Origin: Achromobacter pulmonis
GTDB taxonomy: Bacteria; Pseudomonadota; Gammaproteobacteria; Burkholderiales; Burkholderiaceae_B
Direction: 5' to 3'
Length of the DNA: 64,000 nt
Assembly: GCF_002885955.2 (NCBI RefSeq)
Contig: NZ_POQS01000001.1
Span: forward strand, 1,171,273 to 1,235,272
Shown here piece by piece: positions 49,553 through 58,564 of this stretch. Position numbers and translations under genes: made by a program. Position 1 is the stretch's first letter, and the number at the start of each line of letters is the position of its first letter. Under the pieces are notes generated by a model. That model had not been told where the DNA came from. It was given only the letters and a program-made list of their open reading frames with translations, and made no database searches.

Positions 49553-49979
49553 AGGTAATCCCTTGAATTAGTTGTGAAAAACGGGAAATTCTAGCACTTA
49601 ACCGAGCCAGGTGGCAAATGGAAGTGCGGGAATCTTGCATAGCGGCGGGATTTGTATCCTAAAACACCACATCCATGTATTCTACAAAAACGGGCCGGAA
49701 CCTGCCGCCGTCCCAAGTGTAGCCGCCCGGCCGCGCTTGTGTCTGTGGCCAGCGCCCATCTTAGTGCGTTTCAACGTCAGTGCGTTTGCAAAAAACCCGG
49801 TGGAGATCGGTTTTATGTGTTCGTACGCAAGATCCCGCGCTTTGCCCCTCCCGGCCGCCATTCGGCGCCATTCCCGCATGCCAGACCAGCCGTTCTCCTG
49901 AGGGCGGGCTTCCCGCCCCCTCGCCTTTGCTCGTCCCTGCGTTTCCCCCCAACTTCCTCCATTCGAAGGGTGCAACATC
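49553..49979. other. Divergent region between rpsP and the periplasmic repeat protein
   Basis: No gene is supported in these 427 bp. A run of AT-rich sequence (about 49640-49700, with TATCCTAAAACACC and TGTATTCTACAAA) probably contains promoter elements for both directions, but none can be assigned with confidence. Confidence 0.45.
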
Positions 49980-50561
49980 ATGAAGAACCAGAAATCCGTG
50001 TTCACTCCCGTCGCGCGCCTGGCCCTGACTGGCCTGCTGGCCGGTGCGCTGGCCATGCCGCTTGCGGCCTCGGCCCAGATGATCGGCGCCGCCCTGACCA
50101 CCGCCACGGGCAAGGTCACGGCCGTCGATCCCGCCACCCGGACCATCACGCTGCAAGGCGAGAACGGCAATACGGTGAACATCCAGGCCGGCCCCAACAT
50201 CCGCAACTTCAAGCAGATCAAGCCCGGCGACACGCTGACGCTCGACTACTACGAATCGGTGGCGGTGGCGGTGCGTCCGGCGGGCTCGGGTGCGCCCGAA
50301 GTCGTGACGGAAACGGCGTCCAACCGCAGCGCCAAGGGCGCCATGCCCGCCGGCGCTGCCGGCCGCCAGACCACCATCACGGCCGAGATCTGGCACATCA
50401 ACAAGAGCGCCAACCTGGTGACGCTGAAAGGCCCGCAAGGCGGCATGCGCACGATCCAGGTGCGCGACCCCGCCCTGCAGCAGCGGCTGCAGCAGCTCAA
50501 GGAAGGCGATCTGGTGGACTTCACGATCACCCAGGCGGTCGCCGCCGCCGTGCGCAGGTAG
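49980..50561 (+). CDS. Predicted periplasmic protein with two similar beta-rich repeats
   Basis: The 193-residue protein has a signal peptide ending near ASA|QMIG (about residue 32). Two homologous halves follow: about 41-97 (TGKVTAVDPATRTITLQGEN ... PGDTLTLDYYESVAVAV) and about 131-190 (ITAEIWHINKSANLVTLKGP ... EGDLVDFTITQAVAAAV), joined by a Ser/Ala/Gly-rich linker. The repeats look like small OB-like beta units of the DUF5666/copper-binding-like kind, but I cannot assign a function. A strong bidirectional terminator follows. It stands alone between the S16 operon and alaS-tusA. Confidence 0.85.
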   Translation: MKNQKSVFTPVARLALTGLLAGALAMPLAASAQMIGAALTTATGKVTAVDPATRTITLQGENGNTVNIQAGPNIRNFKQIKPGDTLTLDYYESVAVAVRPAGSGAPEVVTETASNRSAKGAMPAGAAGRQTTITAEIWHINKSANLVTLKGPQGGMRTIQVRDPALQQRLQQLKEGDLVDFTITQAVAAAVRR

Positions 50562-50572
50562 CGTCGGCGCAT

Positions 50573-50614
50573 TAAAAAACCGGGCCCGCTGCGAAGGCGG
50601 GCCCGGTTTTTTTT
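50573..50614. terminator. Bidirectional terminator
   Basis: CCGGGCCCGC (50580-50589) and GCGGGCCCGG (50597-50606) form a 10-bp stem, flanked by six A to the left and eight T to the right. It serves the repeat-protein gene and the convergent alaS-tusA transcript. Confidence 0.93.
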
Positions 50615-50625
50615 GGGCGGCCGGT

Positions 50626-50883
50626 TCAGCGGCGGCGCAGGAAATGCACGCCGCGGCCGTCGACCTCCTGCTGCGCGACCAGCGTATTGCCGGTCTGGCG
50701 GGCGAAGGCCTGGAAGTCACGGATCGCGTTGCGGTCCGTGGTGATGACGCGCAGCACCTCGCCGCTGGCCATCTGCGCCAGGGCCTTCTTGGCGCGCAGG
50801 ATGGGCAAGGGGCAGTTCAGGCCGCTGGCGTCGACCTCGTGCTCGAAGGATGGCGTTTGCGCGCCGGTATCGGGCTCGCTCAT
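50626..50883 (-). CDS. TusA/SirA-family sulfur carrier-like protein
   Basis: The 85-residue protein has the TusA fold motif DASGLNCPLPILRAKKAL, with the conserved Cys-Pro (CP) that carries persulfide in TusA. The usual ending is present: VITTDRNAIRDFQAFARQTG. TusA relays sulfur for tRNA 2-thiouridine, molybdenum cofactor and other pathways, though some YedF/SirA relatives have other jobs. The ATG shares one base with the alaS stop, so its translation is coupled to alaS, a tRNA-related neighbour. Confidence 0.93.
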   Translation of the reverse strand: MSEPDTGAQTPSFEHEVDASGLNCPLPILRAKKALAQMASGEVLRVITTDRNAIRDFQAFARQTGNTLVAQQEVDGRGVHFLRRR

Positions 50884-53507
50884 TACAGACGCTCTTCGAC
50901 CCACTTCTGCACGCTGGCGATGGCCGCGGGCAAGGCGTTGATGTCGGAGCCGCCGCCCATGGCCATGTCGGGGCGGCCGCCGCCCTTGCCGCCCACCTGC
51001 GCCGCCACGAAGCCGACCAGGTCGCCGGCCTTGACGCGGCCGGTCAGGTCGGCGGTGACGCCACCCACCACGCTGATCTTGCCGTCGGCCGCGCCCGTGG
51101 CCAGCAGCACCACGGCCGGCTTGAGGCGATCCTTCAGGTTGTCGACCATGCCGCGCAGGGCCTTGGGGTCCACGTCGGCGATGCTGGCCGCCAGGACCTT
51201 GACGCCCTTGACCTCGACCGCGGCGCTGGAGGCCAGGTCGTTGCCCGCGCTGGCGGCGAGCTTGCTGCGCGATTGCTCCAGATCCTTTTCCAGCGCCTTG
51301 ACCTGGTCCTGCACCTGCGCGATGCGCGCCGGCAGGTCGGCCGGGGTGGCGCGCAGCATGCCGGAGATCTGCGTCAGCAGCGCGTTCTGGTTCTGGACCC
51401 AGGCCAGCGCGTTGTCGCCGGTGATGGCCTCGACGCGGCGCACGCCCGCGGCCACGCCGCCTTCGGAAATGATCTTGAACAGGCCGATGTCGCCGGTGCG
51501 GCTGACATGGGTGCCGCCGCACAGTTCGCGCGAGAAGCCGATGTCGAGCACGCGGACGGTGTCGCCGTATTTTTCGCCGAACAGCGCCATGGCGCCGCCC
51601 TTGACGGCCTCGTCATAGCCCATGACCTGCGCCACCGTGGGCTGGTTGGCGAGGATTTCGGCGTTGACGATGGCTTCGACGCGGGCGATCTGCTCGGCCG
51701 TCAGCGGCGCGTCCTGGGCGAAGTCGAAACGGGTCTTGTCCGGGTCGACCAGCGAGCCGCGCTGCTGCACGTGGGCGCCCAGCACCTGGCGCAGGGCCTT
51801 GTGCATCAGGTGGGTGGCGGAGTGGTTGCGCACCGTGCGGGCGCGGCGCACCGCGTCCACGCGCGCCAGCAGCGTGTCGCCTACCGACAGGCTGCCCGAC
51901 TCCAGCGTGCCGTGATGGCCGAACACGCCGGACTGGATCTTCAGGGTGTCGGCGACGGCGAAACGCACGCCGTCGGCCTCCAGCAGGCCGGTGTCGCCCA
52001 CCTGGCCGCCGGACTCGGCGTAGAACGGCGTGGCGTCCAGCACCACGACCGCGTTCTGGCCGGCCTGGACCTGCTGCACCTGGGTGCCGTCGACGTACAG
52101 GGCCGTGACCTTGACGTCGTCGAGTTCGAGCTTTTCATAGCCTTCGAAGCGCGTATCGGCGCCTTCGTAGCTCAGGCCTTCGGCCATCTTGAACTTGCCG
52201 GCGGCGCGCGCCTGGTCGCGCTGGCGCTCCATGGCGACTTCGAAGCCGGCCATGTCCACGTCGACTTCGCGCTCGCGGCAGATGTCGGCGGTCAGGTCCA
52301 CCGGGAAGCCGTAGGTGTCGTACAGGGTGAACAGCGTGGTGCCGTCCAGCTGGCCGCCCTTGGGCACGTTGGCCAGGGCGGCGTCCAGGATGCGCATGCC
52401 GTGTTCCAGGGTCTCGCCGAAACGCTCTTCTTCCTGCTTGAGCACCTGCGCCACGCGCTCGGCGGTGGCGGCCAGTTCGGGATAGGCCTCGCCCATCTCG
52501 GCGACCAGGTCCGGCACCAGGCGGTGGAAGAACGGCTTGGTCTGGCCCAGCTTGTAGCCGTGGCGCAGCGCGCGCCGGACGATGCGGCGCAGCACGTAGC
52601 CGCGGCCTTCGTTGCTGGGAATCACGCCGTCGACGATCAGGAACGAGCAGGCGCGGATATGGTCGGCGATGACCTTCAGCGAGTTGTCTTCCAGGTTCTT
52701 GACGCCGGTTTCGCGCGCGGCGGCGGCGATCAGGTGCTGGAACAGGTCGATTTCGTAGTTGGAATGCACGCCTTGCAGCACGGCGGCGATGCGCTCCAGG
52801 CCCATGCCGGTATCGACACAGGGGCGCGGCAGGCGCGGCATGTTGCCGGCGGCGTCGCGCTCGAACTGCATGAACACCAGGTTCCAGATCTCGATGTAGC
52901 GGTCGCCGTCTTCCTCGGGCGATCCCGGGGGGCCGCCCCAGATCTCGGGGCCGTGGTCGTAGAAGATTTCCGAGCACGGGCCGCAGGGGCCGGTGTCGGC
53001 CATCTGCCAGAAGTTGTCCGACGCGTAGCGCGCGCCCTTGTTGTCGCCGATGCGGATGATGCGCTCGGCCGGCACGCCGACTTCCTTGGCCCAGATGTCA
53101 TAGGCCTCGTCGTCTTCCTGGTACACGGTGACCCAGAGCTTCTCGGCCGGCAGCTTGTAGACCTGGGTCAGCAGTTCCCAGGCGTACTGGATGGCGTCGC
53201 GCTTGAAGTAGTCGCCAAAGCTGAAATTGCCCAGCATTTCGAAGAACGTATGGTGGCGGGCGGTGTAGCCCACGTTCTCCAGGTCATTGTGCTTGCCGCC
53301 GGCGCGCACGCTGCGCTGCGACGAGGTGGCGCGCGTATAGGACCGCGATTCCTTGCCCGTGAAGACGTCCTTGAACTGGACCATGCCCGAGTTGGTGAAG
53401 AGCAAAGTCGGGTCGTTGCCAGGGACGAGCGACGACGAAGGGACGATGGTGTGTCCCTTGGACTTGAAAAATTGCAGGAACTGCTGGCGAATCTCGGAGG
53501 ATTTCAT
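50883..53507 (-). CDS. alaS: Alanyl-tRNA synthetase
   Basis: The 874-residue class II synthetase has the catalytic core at the N-terminus ([40 protein letters not shown]) and motif 3 region [13 protein letters not shown]. The editing domain has its zinc-binding [16 protein letters not shown]. The C-terminal DHHA1-like domain ends [14 protein letters not shown]. Length matches bacterial AlaS. The start MKSSEIRQ is standard. It lies 81 bp after the last pil gene, on the same strand, and shares one base with the TusA-like gene. Confidence 0.98.
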   Translation of the reverse strand: MKSSEIRQQFLQFFKSKGHTIVPSSSLVPGNDPTLLFTNSGMVQFKDVFTGKESRSYTRATSSQRSVRAGGKHNDLENVGYTARHHTFFEMLGNFSFGDYFKRDAIQYAWELLTQVYKLPAEKLWVTVYQEDDEAYDIWAKEVGVPAERIIRIGDNKGARYASDNFWQMADTGPCGPCSEIFYDHGPEIWGGPPGSPEEDGDRYIEIWNLVFMQFERDAAGNMPRLPRPCVDTGMGLERIAAVLQGVHSNYEIDLFQHLIAAAARETGVKNLEDNSLKVIADHIRACSFLIVDGVIPSNEGRGYVLRRIVRRALRHGYKLGQTKPFFHRLVPDLVAEMGEAYPELAATAERVAQVLKQEEERFGETLEHGMRILDAALANVPKGGQLDGTTLFTLYDTYGFPVDLTADICREREVDVDMAGFEVAMERQRDQARAAGKFKMAEGLSYEGADTRFEGYEKLELDDVKVTALYVDGTQVQQVQAGQNAVVVLDATPFYAESGGQVGDTGLLEADGVRFAVADTLKIQSGVFGHHGTLESGSLSVGDTLLARVDAVRRARTVRNHSATHLMHKALRQVLGAHVQQRGSLVDPDKTRFDFAQDAPLTAEQIARVEAIVNAEILANQPTVAQVMGYDEAVKGGAMALFGEKYGDTVRVLDIGFSRELCGGTHVSRTGDIGLFKIISEGGVAAGVRRVEAITGDNALAWVQNQNALLTQISGMLRATPADLPARIAQVQDQVKALEKDLEQSRSKLAASAGNDLASSAAVEVKGVKVLAASIADVDPKALRGMVDNLKDRLKPAVVLLATGAADGKISVVGGVTADLTGRVKAGDLVGFVAAQVGGKGGGRPDMAMGGGSDINALPAAIASVQKWVEERL

Positions 53508-53588
53508 CGTGGATGAAGCAGGATTTAGGCGAATTTTTGATTATAGAGGGTTGGCGGCCAGGATGAGCGCCAGGCGACGGCCCCGGCG

Positions 53589-54635
53589 TCAGCGCACGCA
53601 GACGTAGCCGGTGGTCCAGCCCTCCGTTTCGGTCCATTTGCCGCCCGCGGACACGATGACCCCATGGTAGCCCGCCGGGCAGGAGCAGGCGCCGGTGCGC
53701 GGATTGGCCGTGGACACGCCCGTGTAATGGCGGCAGCCCAGCGGGTAGTTCGTGCTGTAGGCCCCGCCGAAGCCGCCGCTGGCCGGCCGCCAGACATTGG
53801 ATTGGCAGGTCAGCAGATCGCCCCGCCCCGAATTGGCCATGGTGCCGACGGCGACGTCGCAATACTGCCCTTCTTCGGCCCGCGACCGCAGGGTCAGGTA
53901 GCCGTTGACCACGGCCGAATTGGCCACGCTCAGATGCCCTTGCAGCATGGGGTCGCGAGTGTCGCCGATGCGCACGTAGCGGTCCAGGTCGGGCTGGGCG
54001 GCCTGCGGCCCCTCCCCCGCCCACAGCGCCAGGGTGCCGGGCGCGTGGGCCGGCGCGCCGGGAGCCGGCGGGTTGGCGAAATTGAAGGCCGCCCCGCGCA
54101 GCCGTCCCGGGGTGTCGGGCCATACCGCGCCGCCATAGCCGCCCGCGGCCTCGATGACGGCCGCCATGCCGACCGGATCGGGCGCTTGCGTGCCTTTCTT
54201 GAACAAAGGCCGTGCGCTGTAGACCAGCCCGTCCAGCCGGCATGGCGCTTTCGGGCAGCCCGGGCTGCGCACGATGCGCAGGCGCACGCCGAATCCCAGG
54301 GCCGAGCGCGCCGGAAAAGCAGCGGGCAGGAATCCGGCCGCCTGCAGTTCGCCCAGCGTGGGAGCCAGGGGCCTGGCGAACAGCGGCGCGCCCTGCGGGC
54401 TGCGCGGCGGCTTGCCCTGGACCAGGGCGTCGAAGTGGCGCGACAGCGCCTGCGCCAGCGCCAGCCTGACCTGGGTGAGCCAGACCCCGGTGGCGCGCGC
54501 CGCCGCGTCTTCGATCCGCTGGACCTGCCGGTTGGAGGCCCAGATCGCCGCCATCGCGCCCAGGGCCAGCGCCAGCGCCAGGCCCGGCAGCGAGAATCCG
54601 CGCTGCCTGCCGCCGGAATGCGCGCTCCGCGTCAT
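53589..54635 (-). CDS. pilV: PilV-like minor pilin / pilus tip protein (type IVb thin pilus)
   Basis: The 348-residue protein has a prepilin leader with G13|F14 (GGRQRG|FSLPGL) and a hydrophobic N-terminal helix. The usual Glu at +5 is absent (Gly18), as in some tip-type pilins. The large C-terminal part contains Cys-rich segments (GQYCDVAVGTMANS, CRHYTGVSTANPRTGACSCP) resembling R64 PilV, the recipient-recognition adhesin. In R64 the end of PilV is varied by a shufflon; no such repeats or recombinase are visible here. The start overlaps the pilS stop by 4 nt (ATGA). Confidence 0.8.
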   Translation of the reverse strand: MTRSAHSGGRQRGFSLPGLALALALGAMAAIWASNRQVQRIEDAAARATGVWLTQVRLALAQALSRHFDALVQGKPPRSPQGAPLFARPLAPTLGELQAAGFLPAAFPARSALGFGVRLRIVRSPGCPKAPCRLDGLVYSARPLFKKGTQAPDPVGMAAVIEAAGGYGGAVWPDTPGRLRGAAFNFANPPAPGAPAHAPGTLALWAGEGPQAAQPDLDRYVRIGDTRDPMLQGHLSVANSAVVNGYLTLRSRAEEGQYCDVAVGTMANSGRGDLLTCQSNVWRPASGGFGGAYSTNYPLGCRHYTGVSTANPRTGACSCPAGYHGVIVSAGGKWTETEGWTTGYVCVR

Positions 54636-55249
54636 CTGGCGGTGAACACGAAGGTGTTGACGTCGCCCGGGCTGCACTGCGCCTGGGCCTGCGCCGCCCG
54701 GTAGGGGATGGCTGGCGTGGCCAGCGAGTCCTTGACCACCCGCATGCCGCCCTTGCCGCCGATGGAGATGATTTCGGACATGCGCTGCAGCACCGAAGCC
54801 AGCGCCGGGCATGCCGCGTGGCTGACGTTGGTCAGCGTGATGGAAAACGCCGACCCCGGCTGCGGACTGCCGGCCGCGACCGCCGCCACCCGGACCACGC
54901 CGTTCGCGCCCTGGCCGCTGCCGCCCAGGCCATGCACGATGCGCGCCCCGCTGCCCGAGCCCTCCACCGACAGGACGCTGGAATCGCGCAAGGCGTTGGC
55001 CATGGCGCCGGTGTCCAGGCCCGCATACGGCGCCACGCCGCTTCCCAGCCCGTTGATCTTCACGCTGGCGATGAAGCGCTGCAGTTCCTGGCCCACCTTG
55101 GGCACCTTGTTCTCGATGACGTAGGCGCCTATGGCCGGAATGCCGACGATGGCGATCAACAGCACGATGGCGGTGGCGATGGACACCTCCATCAGCGAAA
55201 AGCCGCGCTGCCGCACCGGGCTGGAAGGGAATTCACGGAAAAGCCGCAT
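54632..55249 (-). CDS. pilS: PilS-like major prepilin of a type IVb thin pilus
   Basis: The 205-residue prepilin has a 16-residue leader, cleavage G16|F17 and Glu21 at +5 (QRG|FSLMEVSIATAIVLLIAI). The globular part ends with a Cys (AQCSPGDVNTF) and another at AACPALASV, fitting the disulfide of type IVb pilins. It should be the structural subunit. A GGAG ribosome binding site precedes the ATG. It is followed by pilV with 4-nt overlap and lies 35 bp after pilR. Confidence 0.87.
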   Translation of the reverse strand: MRLFREFPSSPVRQRGFSLMEVSIATAIVLLIAIVGIPAIGAYVIENKVPKVGQELQRFIASVKINGLGSGVAPYAGLDTGAMANALRDSSVLSVEGSGSGARIVHGLGGSGQGANGVVRVAAVAAGSPQPGSAFSITLTNVSHAACPALASVLQRMSEIISIGGKGGMRVVKDSLATPAIPYRAAQAQAQCSPGDVNTFVFTAR

Positions 55250-55284
55250 GCTGGTCTCCTGGATGGGATGAAGCGCCGGCGCCC

Positions 55285-56406
55285 CTAGCGGCCGGCATAG
55301 AAATTGGTCAGCGCCTGCCGCAGTTCGTCGATCGCGCCGTAGTGCCACAGCGTGATGCCCAGCACGGCCGCCACCGACGAGATCAGCAGCATCCAGCGCA
55401 GCGCCTGCGCCTGGCGGCGCACGCGCGCGAGCAGGCGCTGCTCCACGCGCCGGCGCGCGCGCGCCAGCCCCGCCTCCATGCCCAGGGCGTCGATCATGTC
55501 GGCCAGATACCACCAGGCGTCCGCCTCCAGCAGGCCGGTGCCGAATATCTCCGCGCCGGCCAGGCCGGCGTCTATCCGGCCCAGCATGTCCAGCAGATGC
55601 GCGTGCAGCCAGGGCGGCGCGTCGCGCGTCTGGACGGCCAGGGCGCGCCGCAGGCGCGTGTCGGCGGCGCCGTGCTGCCGGATCAGCACGGCCAGCAGCG
55701 ACAGAAAGCGGATGGCCTGGAAATCGCGGTAGAGCCGCCAGATCAGCCAGCGGTCCAGCCGCGCCCGCAGCGGCCCGGTCAGGTTCGGCAGCGACCACAG
55801 GCTCAGCGCCGCCAGCCCGAACACCAGCACCAGCCACAGCGCCAGCCAGGTCCGCAGGCCTTGGGCGAATGCGAACAGGGCGCGGGTCAGGCCGGGGTAG
55901 TCCTCGGCCGGCACGGTCTGGAACACGTGCTGCAGCTGCGGCACGCTGAAAAACGGAATCGCGCACAGCATGGCAAAAGCCACGCCGGCCGCCGCCACGC
56001 CGGCCGCGGCGGTGGACGCCAGCGCCAGCCACGCGTCCGCGGCCAGCCGCAGGGCGCGCGCCAGGTCGCGCAATGCGGCCGGCAGATCACCGCCCTCGTC
56101 CTGCACGCAGGCGAGCAGCAGGCATTCGCTGGCCGGCAGCGTGTCCGACCAGGCCGCACCCAGGTCGCCGCCGGCCTCCTGATAGGCGCTCGCCCAATAC
56201 GCCGACAAGCGGCCGCGCACCGAATCCTGGCCATGCCGGCGCGCGTCGTCTTCGAAGATGTCGCGCAGGCTCTTGCGGCCCTGCGTGCCCTCGACCAGGT
56301 CGGCCAGGTACTCGTAGTAGTCTGCGCGACGGGGGCGAAAGCGCGCGGCGTCCAGGCGCAGCAGCCACGCGCGGACAGCCGGCCAGCCCCAGGCCTGGGC
56401 GTTCAT
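55285..56406 (-). CDS. pilR: PilR-like inner membrane protein (GspF family)
   Basis: The 373-residue polytopic protein of the GspF/PilC type anchors the pilus motor. Hydrophobic segments are seen near 128-155 (STAAAGVAAAGVAFAMLCAI), 195-220 (LALWLVLVFGLAALSLWSLP) and near the C-terminus (LRWMLLISSVAAVLGITLWH). The cytoplasmic domains share the typical two-fold arrangement. The ATG overlaps the pilQ stop by 4 nt. R64 PilR has the same size and place. Confidence 0.88.
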   Translation of the reverse strand: MNAQAWGWPAVRAWLLRLDAARFRPRRADYYEYLADLVEGTQGRKSLRDIFEDDARRHGQDSVRGRLSAYWASAYQEAGGDLGAAWSDTLPASECLLLACVQDEGGDLPAALRDLARALRLAADAWLALASTAAAGVAAAGVAFAMLCAIPFFSVPQLQHVFQTVPAEDYPGLTRALFAFAQGLRTWLALWLVLVFGLAALSLWSLPNLTGPLRARLDRWLIWRLYRDFQAIRFLSLLAVLIRQHGAADTRLRRALAVQTRDAPPWLHAHLLDMLGRIDAGLAGAEIFGTGLLEADAWWYLADMIDALGMEAGLARARRRVEQRLLARVRRQAQALRWMLLISSVAAVLGITLWHYGAIDELRQALTNFYAGR

Positions 56407-58064
56407 GCGCCCTCCCCGGCATCCGCCTGCCGCATGGCCGCGTCCAGGTCGAAGCGGCGCGGCAGCGCGCGCGGATCGATTTCCCCCAGGTTGACCCGGT
56501 ACAGGGCGCTGTGCAGCGCCTGCGCGCCCCGCGTGGCCTGTTTCAGGCCGAGGTTGTCGCGCGTGCGCACGCATTCGAGGAATCCCTCCATGCGCTCCGG
56601 TTCGATCATTTCGGCGGCGACGCAGCGGCCGGCGATGCCGTTCAGTTCGGGCAGATCGGCACGCCGGCAATCGGCGCAGCCGGCGGCGTTGCGCACGCGC
56701 AGCGCGCCGGGGTCGAGCTGAAACGCGGCGGCGATCCGCGCCATCCAGGCCCGGCTGTCGGCGCCGGCCGCGTCGCCTGCCGTCCACAGGCTGTCGGCCG
56801 GCAACGCGCAGCGGTCGCACAGGCGCGGAAGCAGGGTCTGGTAGACCAGCAGCTTGAGGATGCCGGGCGTGGCCAGGAAATCGCGCGACACGCCGATCGC
56901 CGCCGAGGCCAGGCGTTCGGGAATCATGGCGGCGCTACCCGCATGGGTCGTGGTGTAGAGGCTGGCGCCGGAGCCGGCCAGGTCCATGAAGGCCCGGCCG
57001 GTGTCGAGGTCGCGGATTTCGCCGATGAGCAGATCGTTCATCGCGCAGCGCTTGACGGTCTTGAGCTTGGCCTCGAACGCCGGCCACGCGGACTGGTCCA
57101 GCGCCCCGCCCAGCGTGTTCTGCAGCGCGTTGCCGATGAGGTATTCCACCGGATCTTCGAGCGTGATGACCTTGCGGGCCGGCGCGATGCCGCGCATCAG
57201 CGCGGCGATGGTGGTGGACTTGCCGGAGCCGACCACGCCGGCCAGCACGATGGCGCCGCCCTCGCGTTCGCGGGCGCGCTCCAGGGTCCGCACCTGGTCC
57301 GGCAGGTAGCCCAGCGCCTGCAGGTCGCCGGCGACGGTCGCGTCCGGACGCAGGATGCGCAGGCAGACCGACGGCCCGGCGTCGGTGGCCAGCGAGGCCC
57401 AGCGCAGCATGATGGGCGTGCCGTCCACGTCCAGCGCGATGCGGCCCTGCTGTTCCAGCGCGGCGTCGAACACCGCGCCGTTGCCGCCCCTGACGTCCAT
57501 CCACGCCACGGCCAGCACCTCCAGCAGGGTCGCGTTCGACAGGCCGGCATAGCGCCCGGCGGCGACGTACTCGCCGCCTATGGTGTAGCGGATCTCGCAG
57601 GCCTCGCGGCGCCGGTCGACGTTGATGTGCACGTCGCTCGCCCCCTGCGCCACGCCCCAGCGCACGATGTCCAGGAACAGCGCCGCCAGCGCCGAGACGC
57701 GCGCCTGCTGCTGCGCCCCGTCCCGGGCCAGGCCGGGCACCGTAAGCTGCCCGCGGGCCACCATCAGGAGCAGCGGAGCCGGCAGCCGATAGCGCGGCAC
57801 CTGCGCCTGCCGGTATCCCCGCGCCCGGACCATGCGTTCGATTTCGTCGATCTGGTCGCCCAGCAGGTAGTCTTTCACCGCGAACACGGCGACCTCGCCG
57901 TTGGCCAGCAGCACCGGGCACAAGCGGCCGGACAGCGCGGCCAGGTCGAATTCGCGCCCCAGCGCGCGCACGAACGCCGGCGTCATGCGGGCGATGTCTT
58001 CCGGCGTCTGCAGCGCCGGCGCGCGATCCGCCGGCCCCGCGGGGAACAAGGGAACGGGCTTCAT
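56403..58064 (-). CDS. pilQ: PilQ-like pilus assembly ATPase (GspE family)
   Basis: The 553-residue secretion ATPase has Walker A GVVGSGKST (about 276-284), an Asp-box region VITLEDPVEY, a Walker B-type LLIGEIRD and the His box TTHAGSAA. A tetracysteine zinc element (LCDRC ... CADCRR) lies near the C-terminus, as in GspE. It powers subunit assembly; no separate retraction ATPase is present in the operon. The ATG overlaps the pilP stop by 4 nt. Confidence 0.92.
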   Translation of the reverse strand: MKPVPLFPAGPADRAPALQTPEDIARMTPAFVRALGREFDLAALSGRLCPVLLANGEVAVFAVKDYLLGDQIDEIERMVRARGYRQAQVPRYRLPAPLLLMVARGQLTVPGLARDGAQQQARVSALAALFLDIVRWGVAQGASDVHINVDRRREACEIRYTIGGEYVAAGRYAGLSNATLLEVLAVAWMDVRGGNGAVFDAALEQQGRIALDVDGTPIMLRWASLATDAGPSVCLRILRPDATVAGDLQALGYLPDQVRTLERAREREGGAIVLAGVVGSGKSTTIAALMRGIAPARKVITLEDPVEYLIGNALQNTLGGALDQSAWPAFEAKLKTVKRCAMNDLLIGEIRDLDTGRAFMDLAGSGASLYTTTHAGSAAMIPERLASAAIGVSRDFLATPGILKLLVYQTLLPRLCDRCALPADSLWTAGDAAGADSRAWMARIAAAFQLDPGALRVRNAAGCADCRRADLPELNGIAGRCVAAEMIEPERMEGFLECVRTRDNLGLKQATRGAQALHSALYRVNLGEIDPRALPRRFDLDAAMRQADAGEGA

Positions 58065-58564
58065 GGCAGGCTCCGGCCCAGGTCCAGGCAGGCGGTGCGT
58101 TCGAGGCCGTCGCGGCGCAGCCGCACGCAGGCGTCCTCGATGGCCAGCAGGCGATAGGCGCCGGCCACGGCGGCGCCCGCGACGGGCGCGCCGCGGCCGG
58201 CCTGGTAGCGCAGCACCGCGCCGTTGACGTCGAGATCCACGCGCAGGCGGCGCGCGGTGCCGTAGATGGCCAGCACCCGGATGTCGTCGTCGGCCCGGAC
58301 GGCGGGCGCGGCCGCAGGGGCCGCCGGCGTCTGGTCCGCGCCCGCCGGGCAGCGGCCCGGCACGCTGCAATCCGCCAGCGCGGCCGCGGCTTCCGCGCGC
58401 AGCAGCATGCGCACGGTTTCCGCTTCCGGCCAGGCCTGCGGTTCGGCGGCCGGCGGCGGCTCGGCGCGCGCGCATGGCGCCAGCGAGATTGCCAGCGCGG
58501 TTGCCGCCGTGACGCCGTAAAGCAGCCGCGGCGCGGGCTTGCGGTCCGCCCTAATCCTGTTCAT
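58061..58564 (-). CDS. pilP: PilP-like pilus biogenesis protein
   Basis: The 167-residue protein has a signal peptide ending near PCARA|EPPP and a short mature domain with the pattern DDIRVLAIYGTARRLRVDLD, matching type IV thin-pilus PilP of R64. Its role is accessory (periplasmic assembly). It overlaps pilO by 14 nt and pilQ by 4 nt, so the frames are tightly coupled. The ATG at 58564 has GGAGAACTCT upstream. Confidence 0.82.
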   Translation of the reverse strand: MNRIRADRKPAPRLLYGVTAATALAISLAPCARAEPPPAAEPQAWPEAETVRMLLRAEAAAALADCSVPGRCPAGADQTPAAPAAAPAVRADDDIRVLAIYGTARRLRVDLDVNGAVLRYQAGRGAPVAGAAVAGAYRLLAIEDACVRLRRDGLERTACLDLGRSLP

